Positions 27,351 to 35,073 of a DNA stretch of 64,000 nucleotides are shown in pieces. The stretch is from a bacterium. Its GTDB lineage: Bacteria; Armatimonadota; Fimbriimonadia; Fimbriimonadales; Fimbriimonadaceae. Positions within the stretch are counted from its first letter, which is position 1, and every line of letters begins with the position of its first letter. Where the stretch lies: positions 62,001 to 126,000 of the forward strand of contig JAIXUN010000004.1 of assembly GCA_027483535.1 (NCBI GenBank). Reading direction: 5' to 3'. The position numbers and the translations under genes are program-made. The notes under the pieces are model-generated. The model was not told where the DNA came from. It worked only from the letters and a program-made list of their open reading frames with translations, and searched no databases.

Positions 27351-27581
27351 TACGGAAGGAGACGACACACGACATTCCCCTCTTGGGAGGGGTGCCCCGG
27401 CAGGGGCGGGGTGGTCGGCAGAATCGAGCGCCGTTCAGCCCGTTCTCGCGCTGAACAAACCCTTCACGAACCTGAGCGCGTAGTGGAGGATTATCCGGAG
27501 ACCACCCCGTTCCCGATTCTCGGGACCACCCCTCCCAGGAGGGGAATGAGTCAGGTCCCAACCAACAAACTCTTCTTTTAA

Positions 27582-27883
27582 GCGGCGGAGCCGCGACCAT
27601 CATCGCAGCCCAGGGTTTTAACCCTGGGTTAGGGATTCTCGTTTAGGTCCAGAAGGGCGGAGCCCTGGCAAGAGTTCCATTGCGGCAGTCTCGTACGATG
27701 CCACCCCTCACCCCCTGCCCCCCTCTCCCCTCCGAAAACGGATGGGCGAGGGGGAACGTTTTGAATGGCACCCAAACCTAGGGCGTTGCCCTAGGCTGCG
27801 ATGATTGCCGGGGCTCCGCCCCTTTGTTCTGGTCGTCTCCGTTCATGCGTCCCGTGAAAGTATCTAGTCGGTCCTCCGGACCT
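27582..27883 (+). repeat. Composite repeat, copy 2
   Basis: The second copy of the composite at 27045-27350. The hairpin stems are almost unchanged, while the spacer between the two halves of the first Family II unit and the stretch at about 27672-27700 have diverged. That is the pattern expected if the paired regions are kept or were copied more recently. Confidence 0.85.
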
Positions 27884-27951
27884 TCGGGAAAGAGCTGACA
27901 CACGATATTCCCCTCCTCGATCGATCGGGGAGGGGAATCGGGAGAACCCGC

Positions 27952-29352
27952 CTACTTCTTCGACATCACTTCGCGCATCCACTTCATCATCACGTTCGCG
28001 CAGTCGATATTGAACTTGCCCTTCTGGAAGTTCTTCATGCTCTCCGGTTCGGTTTTGAACGCGTGGAACAGGTGATCCGAGTTCGGGACGATCTTGAAGG
28101 TTCCGTATCCGGGCTTCACCTTGTTCACGATATCGGCGATGAGTTTGTGATCCGCGTCGTACGTCACGAAATCGCTAGCCCCCCGAATCGCCAGCACGTG
28201 CGCTTTGCAATTTGCCCAATACTTGGCAAAGTTGATCTGGTTCAACTGGCGCCAAAACTCCAGACCCTTGCCGTTGAACAGCCCGCCCGGGAAGTACGCA
28301 TCGACCACCGGAGCCAGCTCTGGAATCGACTTCTTCACATCAGCGGGAGAACGATTCTCAAGGAAGACCTGCGCCATGATTCGAGCCCCCATGCGAGCCC
28401 CGTCGTCGGCTTGCTCGAAGGTCTCCCCACCAACGAGCCCTTGGTATCGAACCGTATCCATCAGATACTCGAACCAGGTTCGAGCAGCCGTGCCGTAAGT
28501 GGCGATTCCCTTCACCGGGATCTCGCTGGCGACCATCGGACCGAACGCGCCGCCCATGCTGTGTCCGAAGATGAACACGTTGTCTTGATCCAACTCCGGT
28601 TGCGCCTTGAGTTGCAAAAGCGCCTGACGGTAAATGTCCATTTCGGTGTGGTAGTCCATGTCCACAAAAGGACCGCCTTCGCTATCGCCCGTTCCGGGCT
28701 TCTCAACTCGAATGGTGACAAACCCCTCGTTGGCGAACTTGTGGAGCAGAGGACCATCCAGCCCCGCAACATCGCCCTTCGCATCCTTCATCACGAAGTC
28801 GTAACTGATGGGCGAAAACCCTTGGATGAAGAAGAAGCCCGGGTACTTCCCGGTGGCGTTCGCTCGCGGCCCCTTGGGCTTGGTAATGATGGTGCGCATC
28901 TTCTTTCCGTGGCTGGTGATATCGGAATAGATGACGGTGTAGTTCTCGTTGCCCGGGTCTCGTGGCTTTTCGGCAAGCTCGGTGGAAAGTTCCATCGGCT
29001 TGCCGTCTCGCAAGATGCTGAACACAACCTTCTCGCCCGATTTCAGCTCGCGAACCTTTGCGCCGAGCGTTTGAGCGGTGGGGGTCCAGCCGTTGATGCT
29101 GAGAACGACATCGCCCGGTTTCAACCCGAGCTTGTCTCCGGTAAGACCGACGACGGGTGCCGCCGCGACGGTCACCCCTTCCCCAGGTTTCAGACCCGCC
29201 TTCGCCGCCGCATCGGGAGCCAGCGGACCGAACGCCGTTCCGAGCGCAGGCTTGCGACCCAAACCGGATGGGACGTGAGTAGACTGCGCAAGAGCGAGGC
29301 AGCCGAGAGAACCGATAGCAAGGATCGCTGAAAGCTTTGAAGGGCGCATCAT
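27952..29352 (-). CDS. Exported PDZ-domain alpha/beta hydrolase
   Basis: About 466 residues from ATG 29352 (or ATG 29349). A signal peptide (MMRPSKLSAILAIGSLGCLALAQS) precedes a PDZ-like domain (about 25-125: GFGPLAPDAAAKAGLKPGEG-type and GLKPGDVVLSINGWTP). A serine hydrolase domain follows with HSMGG nucleophile elbow, Asp in RGASDFVTYD and His in NSDHLF. The PDZ-hydrolase fusion suggests a periplasmic peptidase/esterase. It is divergent from a PadR regulator; an inverted repeat covers its -10/start region, so repression by that regulator is a reasonable inference. Confidence 0.85.
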   Translation of the reverse strand: MMRPSKLSAILAIGSLGCLALAQSTHVPSGLGRKPALGTAFGPLAPDAAAKAGLKPGEGVTVAAAPVVGLTGDKLGLKPGDVVLSINGWTPTAQTLGAKVRELKSGEKVVFSILRDGKPMELSTELAEKPRDPGNENYTVIYSDITSHGKKMRTIITKPKGPRANATGKYPGFFFIQGFSPISYDFVMKDAKGDVAGLDGPLLHKFANEGFVTIRVEKPGTGDSEGGPFVDMDYHTEMDIYRQALLQLKAQPELDQDNVFIFGHSMGGAFGPMVASEIPVKGIATYGTAARTWFEYLMDTVRYQGLVGGETFEQADDGARMGARIMAQVFLENRSPADVKKSIPELAPVVDAYFPGGLFNGKGLEFWRQLNQINFAKYWANCKAHVLAIRGASDFVTYDADHKLIADIVNKVKPGYGTFKIVPNSDHLFHAFKTEPESMKNFQKGKFNIDCANVMMKWMREVMSKK

Positions 29353-29367
29353 ATTACAATTTGTAAT
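29353..29367. promoter_or_regulatory. Palindrome at the start of the PDZ-hydrolase gene
   Basis: ATTACAA-T-TTGTAAT is a perfect inverted repeat that directly abuts ATG 29352. On the minus strand it contains TACAAA 7 nt before the ATG, so it would cover the -10 element of a leaderless promoter. Candidate operator. Confidence 0.55.
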
Positions 29368-29384
29368 ACTATCTCTTAAGGAGG

Positions 29385-29412
29385 GATTTGTTCCCAAAAC
29401 CGAGAACAAATC
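29385..29412. promoter_or_regulatory. Inverted repeat in the divergent hydrolase/PadR promoter
   Basis: GATTTGTTC (29385-29393) and GAACAAATC (29404-29412) form a perfect 9-bp inverted repeat with a 10-bp spacer. It ends 8 bp before the TAAAAT box of the PadR gene, where an autorepressor would sit. Confidence 0.6.
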
Positions 29413-29420
29413 GTTGCTTC

Positions 29421-29432
29421 TAAAATAGATTC
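29421..29432 (+). promoter_or_regulatory. Leaderless-type -10 box for the PadR gene
   Basis: TAAAAT at 29421-29426, 6-nt spacer, ATG 29433. No Shine-Dalgarno. Confidence 0.6.
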
Positions 29433-30044
29433 ATGAGCGCCCGTCCGAAATCCAATCCGAAATCTCGGTCGCTTTCAACGTTGGAACACACGGTAATGGG
29501 CATCGCTTGGCTGCGGGGTCCTTGCACCATTTACACCATCCTGCGCGAACTGGAGACGTCTGTTTCCAGTTATCACAAGTCGCGATCGGGGTCGGTTTAT
29601 GCCATCGCGAATCGGCTTCTCGAGAAGGGGATTCTTATTCGGGAGTCCGATGCCGAAAGGGTCTCTTTAAGCGATGACGGGAAGGCTCTGCTGAAGCAGT
29701 GGGTCGCCCCACCGACTCCGTTTGAAGATGTGACCTACTCGTCCGATCTTCTCCGCCTGCGGTTCTTCTTTCTGGGCATTCTCGAGTCGGAAGATCGACG
29801 GGCTTACGTGCTTGAGGCCCTAGATTCGCTGAAGCAGTTCTTAGCCACCACCGAGGCCCTGTTGGACGAGAACGAGAAGAATGACGAGCCGTTCGGATTG
29901 CTTGCGACGGTGAACATCATCCTGGAAACTCGAGCCCGCATTCAGTGGCTCGAGACGGTTTTGGAGTTCGTGGACGATCCTTCGAGCATCGATCGCCCGT
30001 GGTCGGCGACGGTGCTGAATAAGATCCGTCGCCAGGATTTCTGA
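29433..30044 (+). CDS. PadR-family transcriptional regulator
   Basis: 203 residues. An N-terminal winged helix (LEHTVMGIAWLRGPCTIYTILRELETSVSSYHKSRSGSVYAIANRLLEKGILIRE, then SLSDDGKALLKQW) is the PadR fold, followed by a long helical C-terminal dimerisation part (about 105-190). Such repressors sense small aromatic or lipophilic molecules or stress. Divergent from the PDZ-hydrolase gene with two inverted repeats in the 80-bp gap; autoregulation and control of the hydrolase are inferred from this layout. Confidence 0.85.
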   Translation: MSARPKSNPKSRSLSTLEHTVMGIAWLRGPCTIYTILRELETSVSSYHKSRSGSVYAIANRLLEKGILIRESDAERVSLSDDGKALLKQWVAPPTPFEDVTYSSDLLRLRFFFLGILESEDRRAYVLEALDSLKQFLATTEALLDENEKNDEPFGLLATVNIILETRARIQWLETVLEFVDDPSSIDRPWSATVLNKIRRQDF

Positions 30045-30127
30045 CGACGGACCTCTCCTTTCAAATCACCCTAACCAAACGTCAACCGGAACAAACTTCA
30101 ACCTTGGTGAAGAGGACCGACGGGAGG

Positions 30128-30937
30128 TTACTTCGCAACCGTTCCGTTGACGGTGAAGGTTCCAGTCGAACCCGTTGAAGCGCGAGCAGTGAACTGCGCA
30201 TTGATGACCTTGACGGTCCAAGTATTGCCAGATCGAGCCACGATCTCCATGGTTCCACCCGTTGCGTCCCAGCCCTTTTCGTTCTCTTCGTAGTACAAGT
30301 ACGCCTTGTTGTTAAGAATTCCAGTCAAAGACACTACATCGCCGGGTTGAGTCGTACTCGACAGAGTTATTCCGAAGACGCGCTTGTTTTCGGTGACCGA
30401 CGTCAAGATGATTGCCGAGGTACTGCCCATTACCGTGGAGCTCAGCACGTAGGGAGTTGATGGGAAAGCACTGGAGTTGATTCCCGCCCCTTCGACGGCA
30501 GAGAACGCAAGCGATCCGCTGCCGGTTCCCATGCTCATGGAGCCGTTGTACTCTTGACCGCCCGCGGTGATTCGAACGGTGCCGCCACTGGAGGTTGCCG
30601 TTCCGGTCACGGAGAAAAGCCCCGAGTTGGCATCCGTTCCAGAGAGCGTGAAGGTGCCATCGTTGTTAGCTTTGCCCGAGATGTTGATGGTGCCGACGGT
30701 AAAGGTAAAGTCGCCATCTCGCCCACCTCGCGCTGCTGAAACCACCAGAGTTCCAGACGTTGCGCCCGAATCGGCGATGCTAAGGCTTAATCGGCCCGTC
30801 TTGCCGGAATCCAGCGTCAGGTCAGACGAGTAAGTGCCCTTAAACGGGTTCGCGATCGTTGCGCTGGAACCTGATCCACCGCAACCGGCAAGAAGAAGAG
30901 TCAGGCCTAAAACCCAAGCCATCAATAGGTATTTCAT
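30128..30937 (-). CDS. Beta-rich lipoprotein of unknown function
   Basis: 269 residues. MKYLLMAWVLGLTLLLAGCGGSGSS is a lipoprotein signal with lipobox LAGC, the Cys being residue 19, and a Gly/Ser linker. The rest is a Ser/Thr/Gly-rich run of short strands (TGTLVVSAARGG, DGTFTLSGTDANSGLFSVTGTATSSGGTVRITAGG, TGTFTVNGTVAK) typical of large secreted beta-sandwich or beta-helix scaffolds. GAGGAAA lies upstream of the ATG. No family was recognised. Confidence 0.8.
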   Translation of the reverse strand: MKYLLMAWVLGLTLLLAGCGGSGSSATIANPFKGTYSSDLTLDSGKTGRLSLSIADSGATSGTLVVSAARGGRDGDFTFTVGTINISGKANNDGTFTLSGTDANSGLFSVTGTATSSGGTVRITAGGQEYNGSMSMGTGSGSLAFSAVEGAGINSSAFPSTPYVLSSTVMGSTSAIILTSVTENKRVFGITLSSTTQPGDVVSLTGILNNKAYLYYEENEKGWDATGGTMEIVARSGNTWTVKVINAQFTARASTGSTGTFTVNGTVAK

Positions 30938-31005
30938 TGTTTTCCTCGACTCGGAGCACTAGAAGCCGCTCATGGTCTTGGATCAGAGTTTCGGAGAGAG
31001 GCGTT

Positions 31006-33636
31006 TCAAAGCCGTTTCACAACCGCTTTGAGCAATGCAAACGACTCACTACTGGGGATCGCGGTAGAGGGGGCAGCCACCTCGGAAAAGAGATTCTTGA
31101 AGGTGGTGAGCAGGTTCAACGCGTAAGGCGACGCCCGCTTCAACTGCACGCACGGGAGCAAAAGGCGGGCTTGATCCTCTCGGTTCAAAAGGTGAGCCAC
31201 GACAACCGCGTATACCAAGGAGCTATAGAGATTGCGCCGCGCCTCTACGGCCTGCTGCAGCCTTTCTGCCGCAAGTTCCGCTCTCCCACTTCGAGCCGCG
31301 TTCACCGCAAGGTGACCGTAAGCATCTCCCCGGTGGAAAGCGTTTCGGGTTTGTTCAAAAAAGTCGAGCGCCACCAACAACCTCCGTTCGGCGTCTTCTA
31401 CCCGCCCTTGTAATCCGGCGTTGATACCGCGCCGAAGGTAGACGAGGGTGAGGTTGTCCTGAAAATCGGGTGCCCCTTCTGCTTCCTCCAGCAATTGATC
31501 GCAGATGCGTTCAACCGCCTCCCACTCACCCAAGTGGGTCATTGGATTGGTCAAGTTCAGCATTCGGGTCCACTTGCGGCGTGGAACAGACGTCATGTCG
31601 ATAGACCGCTGAATGAGTTCTGCTCCCGATGCGTAATCCCCTTCGGACTGGGAAGCGAGCGCAAGATTGGTCAGCCCGACGCCTTGCCATTCCAGATCTC
31701 CGTGATCAACAAGCGCTTGGTACCAGAGCCGAGCCTCGTCGTAATCACCTTCGAAATAGGCCACCGAAGCCAATTGATTCCAGAGTCGGAGTTCGGCATG
31801 AGTTGGCTCTGCGTGGAGCCGACACGCGTCGGCAAGTTGCAATCTTGCACGACTTGTGTTGCCACTTTCGCCGGCGACTCGGTACAAGCCGGCAAGAATT
31901 ACTCGGTAAGCCGTAGGGTCTCCAGAGACCTTCGCCCCGTTCTCCGCCCAGGTCATTGCGTCGGCTAGGTCTAGGCGGTGGGCCAAAGCCAGATGAACAA
32001 TGCGGCTGAAATCGCTCTCGTAATGATCATCGATTTCGCTCACAAGCCAGGCGCGCCAGGACTCTAAGAGGTCCTCGGCCGGGTCTTGTCGTGACCAGAG
32101 AAACTCACGGACCGGATCGAGCAATTGCGCATCACGCGAGCTATGTTCTCGCCTGATCCACTGTCCGTCGGTAAGCCTCTCGATAGCTTCTAAATCGACG
32201 CCGACCATTTTTGCCGAAGGCAACGTGAACTTGCCCTTGAAGATGCTGAGGCGATGCAGAGCATCGCGTAAGGAATCGGAGAGCCGATCGTAGGCAAATC
32301 GGAGGGTCTCGCTGAGTGGTTCGGAAGAGGTGGAGCGGCCGATCGACTTCCGGAAGGACTCGGCGACTTCTATGGCGGGGGCTTGTTGAAGGGCGCGCCC
32401 CATGTGCCTTACCGCGAGCGGGATTCCTCCTGATAGATGGCAAATCTCGTAAAGGGCGGGGGCGTCCTTCTCTCTTACCCGGGCCTGATCAAGGAAGGAG
32501 AGAAGCAACTCCCCGGTTTCACTCGCTTCTAGTGCTTCGATCGACGCGTTGAGCGGTAAGCCAAGTCCAGACAACCGATACGTCTTCCAAACTGACTGTT
32601 CGATTCGGCCCGTCATGAGAACCCTTAACCCGGACGCATTGGAGAGGAGCGAACGGAGTAACGGTGTTTCTTGGAAGGTCGTATCCCCGATGTCATCCAG
32701 AACCACCAGCGTCGATGGAATTTCATTCGGTTCCAGCGGAAGATCAAGATCGTGCTTTGCCGCGAGTTGCTTCACGAGCAGTTCATCTCGCTCGGCAGCG
32801 CCGGAGACTCCAGTCATGTCTAACCAAATGGGAGTGATCTCGTCTTGTTCGGCAATCTCCAAAATCTTGCGGGCCAGTTCCGATTTGCCCATCCCACCCA
32901 TCGCCTGCACGTACAAGATGGCGGGTTCCGAATGGGAAGCCACTTCGTTGGAAACCTCCGCCATTTCCTGCAATCGGCCCACAAACCCCGCTCGGGACCG
33001 CGTTAGGGCAAGCGATGAGAGTTCAGCCGGACATTCGTTCTGCAGAACAGCTTTGGCGGCTTCCGCCACGAGCCGTGCCGCTGAGCGCGCGCCACGTTGC
33101 ATGTAGAGGCGAAAAAGAAAGAGGTACCAGCGGGGTTCTAGGGGATCGGTTCGAATAAGGAAGTGAAGTTTGCTTTCGGTTTGCGGCGCTTCTGACCCCT
33201 CCCCGGCTTCTTCGATCTGGGAAGTGGGCTGCACTTGGCGTAGGTAATCCAGTTGTCGCCCAGTTAGCAGGGTCGCATGAAACTCGTCCAGCCACTCGCA
33301 CCGATGCTCGGGCATTAAGCGGAGACCGGAGGCAATTTGCTGGGATGTGCCGGTTTGAATGTCGACGGGGAGATTTACGACTCTGACAAGATCACCCTCG
33401 ATCTCAAGACGCTCCCCGATGGCTTCTCGGATAGAGTGGAGCGCGAGGCGGAGTCGAGGCCGGAGGTCGGCGGGAGCTTCGTCTGGCCAGAGGAGTTCTA
33501 TCAGGTCGGGGCGAGCATGCCGTTGCGGATGCAGCGCGAGCCAAGCGAGCAGTTCTTCGGTCTTTCGGGTGCGCAGTTTTCGGATGACCTGGTCCCCTTC
33601 GACCAGCGCAAACCCTCCTAGAATTCGTAACTCCAC
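31006..33636 (-). CDS. Large BTAD/NB-ARC-type ATPase regulator with TPR repeats
   Basis: 876 residues from a GTG start. Residues 1-90 form an OmpR-like winged helix (MELRILGGFALVEGDQVIRKLRTRKTEELLAWLALHP, DLIELLWPDE). A BTAD-like helical segment (to about 205) precedes a STAND/NB-ARC ATPase with P-loop GGMGKS (247-252) and Walker B LVVLDDIGD (about 310-320), then a long TPR array (about 560-860). This is the SARP/AfsR-like architecture of a signal-integrating regulator. It has no obvious target among adjacent genes. Confidence 0.88.
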   Translation of the reverse strand: MELRILGGFALVEGDQVIRKLRTRKTEELLAWLALHPQRHARPDLIELLWPDEAPADLRPRLRLALHSIREAIGERLEIEGDLVRVVNLPVDIQTGTSQQIASGLRLMPEHRCEWLDEFHATLLTGRQLDYLRQVQPTSQIEEAGEGSEAPQTESKLHFLIRTDPLEPRWYLFLFRLYMQRGARSAARLVAEAAKAVLQNECPAELSSLALTRSRAGFVGRLQEMAEVSNEVASHSEPAILYVQAMGGMGKSELARKILEIAEQDEITPIWLDMTGVSGAAERDELLVKQLAAKHDLDLPLEPNEIPSTLVVLDDIGDTTFQETPLLRSLLSNASGLRVLMTGRIEQSVWKTYRLSGLGLPLNASIEALEASETGELLLSFLDQARVREKDAPALYEICHLSGGIPLAVRHMGRALQQAPAIEVAESFRKSIGRSTSSEPLSETLRFAYDRLSDSLRDALHRLSIFKGKFTLPSAKMVGVDLEAIERLTDGQWIRREHSSRDAQLLDPVREFLWSRQDPAEDLLESWRAWLVSEIDDHYESDFSRIVHLALAHRLDLADAMTWAENGAKVSGDPTAYRVILAGLYRVAGESGNTSRARLQLADACRLHAEPTHAELRLWNQLASVAYFEGDYDEARLWYQALVDHGDLEWQGVGLTNLALASQSEGDYASGAELIQRSIDMTSVPRRKWTRMLNLTNPMTHLGEWEAVERICDQLLEEAEGAPDFQDNLTLVYLRRGINAGLQGRVEDAERRLLVALDFFEQTRNAFHRGDAYGHLAVNAARSGRAELAAERLQQAVEARRNLYSSLVYAVVVAHLLNREDQARLLLPCVQLKRASPYALNLLTTFKNLFSEVAAPSTAIPSSESFALLKAVVKRL

Positions 33637-33928
33637 TGCAACCGACCCTTGAATGCACCTTTAGTCTACGAGGTCGGGAGGTCGTGTTGAGACCGGGGGG
33701 TTGCTGGGAAATGGGTTGGTCTCTTGTTTGAGAATCGAGAATGTAGGAAGTTGCGGGGGAATTTTCTGGAAGGCGCCCAAACCTAGGGCGTTGCCCTAGG
33801 CTGCGATGATTACCGGGGCTCCGCCCCTTTTATGCTGCGACCTTCCCCGAAAGATTTTCAATCGCGAGAACCCTCGCCCCTCCGGGGGAGAGGGTGCCCC
33901 GTCAGGGGCAGGTGAGGGGTCCGGGAAA

Positions 33929-34039
33929 GCGGCGGAGCCGCGACCATCATCGCAGGCCAGGGTTTCAATCCGAAGAAATTCCTTTAGGTCCCTCGCCCCT
34001 CCGGGGGAGAGGGTGGCCCAGAGGGCCGGGTGAGGGGTC
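33929..34039 (+). repeat. Truncated Family II plus Family I composite, copy 1
   Basis: The Family II unit breaks off inside its second hairpin (GGTTTCAATCCGAAGAAATT) and runs through TCCTTTAGGTCCC into a Family I unit. The same breakpoint and junction are found at 34365-34477, so this broken form was itself duplicated. Confidence 0.8.
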
Positions 34040-34364
34040 CCGAACTTTGAAATCTCAGAGTATCTGGTCGGTCCTCCGGACCTTTCAATTTATACGACCT
34101 GCTACCCAGACCTAGCGGTGTGGGCTAACAGTCTTGCCGGTCCTCCGGACCTACCGGAGAGAAGTTGAAACACCTTCTGTCGGGACCCTCGCCCATCTGG
34201 GGGAGAGGGTGGTCCGTTAGGGGCGGGTGAGGGGTCCTACTTATCTGACAGCTCTGAGTGCCCTCGGGGGGTCCGACCCTCCACCTTCCCGAAGACCACC
34301 CCGCCCTGCAGGCACCCCTCCCGGGAGGGGAATGAATCCGGTTTCCCGTTCCGAACTCCTCAAA

Positions 34365-34477
34365 GCGGCGGAGCCGCGACCATCATCGCAGCCCAGGGTT
34401 TCAATCCGATGAAATTCCTTTAGGTCCCTCGCCCCTCCGGGGGAGAGGGTGGCCCGTCAGGGGCGGGTGAGGGGTCC
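34365..34477 (+). repeat. Truncated Family II plus Family I composite, copy 2
   Basis: Shares the unusual breakpoint (GGGTTTCAATCCGATGAAAT) and junction with 33929-34039, differing at only a few bases. The loss of the CCCTGGG half-stem is therefore inherited, not independent. Confidence 0.8.
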
Positions 34478-35073
34478 GGGAAAGCGGCGGAGCCGCGACC
34501 ATCATCGCAGCCCAGGGTTTCAACCCTGGGTAAGGGGTTCTCATTAAGGGTTAGAAGGGCGGAGCCCTGGCAATAAATCTATTGCGGCAGTAATCACAAA
34601 TCGATGCCACCCCTCACCCCCTAGCCCCCTCTCCCCTCCGAAAATGGATGGGCGATGGGGAATTTTCTGGATGGCACCCAGTCCTAGGGCGTTGCCCTAG
34701 GCTGCGATGATTACCGGGGCTCCGCCCCATTTATGCTGCGACCTTCCCCGAAAGATTTTCAATCGCGAGAACCCTCGCCCCTCCGGGGGAGAGGGTGGCC
34801 CAGAGGGCCGGGTGAGGGGTCCGGGAAAGCGGCGGAGCCGCGACCATCATCGCAGCCCAGGGTTTCAACCCTGGGTTAGGGGTTCTTATCAAGAGCCAGA
34901 AGGGCGGAGCCCTGGCAAGACTCTTCAAACACCCTATTAAAAACCAAATCCTGAAACCACCCCGGCGCTCTGCGCCACCCCTCCATAGAGGGGAATTGGG
35001 TTCCCTCCTCACTTAAGATTGAGCGGCTAACACAAATGTCGCCAGATAGGGCAACTTCGGCGATTCTGCCTTC

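Larger units (their letters stand above)
26980..27951. repeat. Intergenic hairpin-repeat block D between convergent genes
   Basis: No gene is supported. Family I units lie at about 26991-27037 (+), 27169-27223 (-), 27374-27417 (+), 27499-27546 (-), 27701-27755 (-) and a fragment at 27906-27937. Family II units lie at 27045-27134 (+), 27244-27289 (-), 27582-27671 (+) and 27777-27822 (-). GGTCCTCCGGACC palindromes are at 27337-27349 and 27870-27882. The block lies between the 3' ends of the GH5 gene and the PDZ-hydrolase gene. Confidence 0.85.
33637..35073. repeat. Intergenic hairpin-repeat block E, the largest in the window
   Basis: 1.4 kb without a gene. Family I units: about 33870-33922, 33990-34039, 34185-34236, 34427-34477 and 34771-34821 (all +); 34291-34332, 34606-34660 and 34955-34995 (-). 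Family II: 33929-33970 (truncated), 34365-34420 (truncated), 34484-34573, 34829-34918 (all +); 33782-33827 and 34683-34728 (-). GGTCCTCCGGACC palindromes: 34070-34082 and 34139-34151. The leftmost 110 bp and last 80 bp show no recognisable module. Confidence 0.85.

Noticed and set aside
28063-29331. Long plus-strand frame (422 codons) inside the PDZ-hydrolase gene
   Set aside because: It is antisense to a gene with signal peptide, PDZ and hydrolase motifs; its translation is Arg/His/Gln-rich without recognisable domains, typical of a GC-biased shadow.
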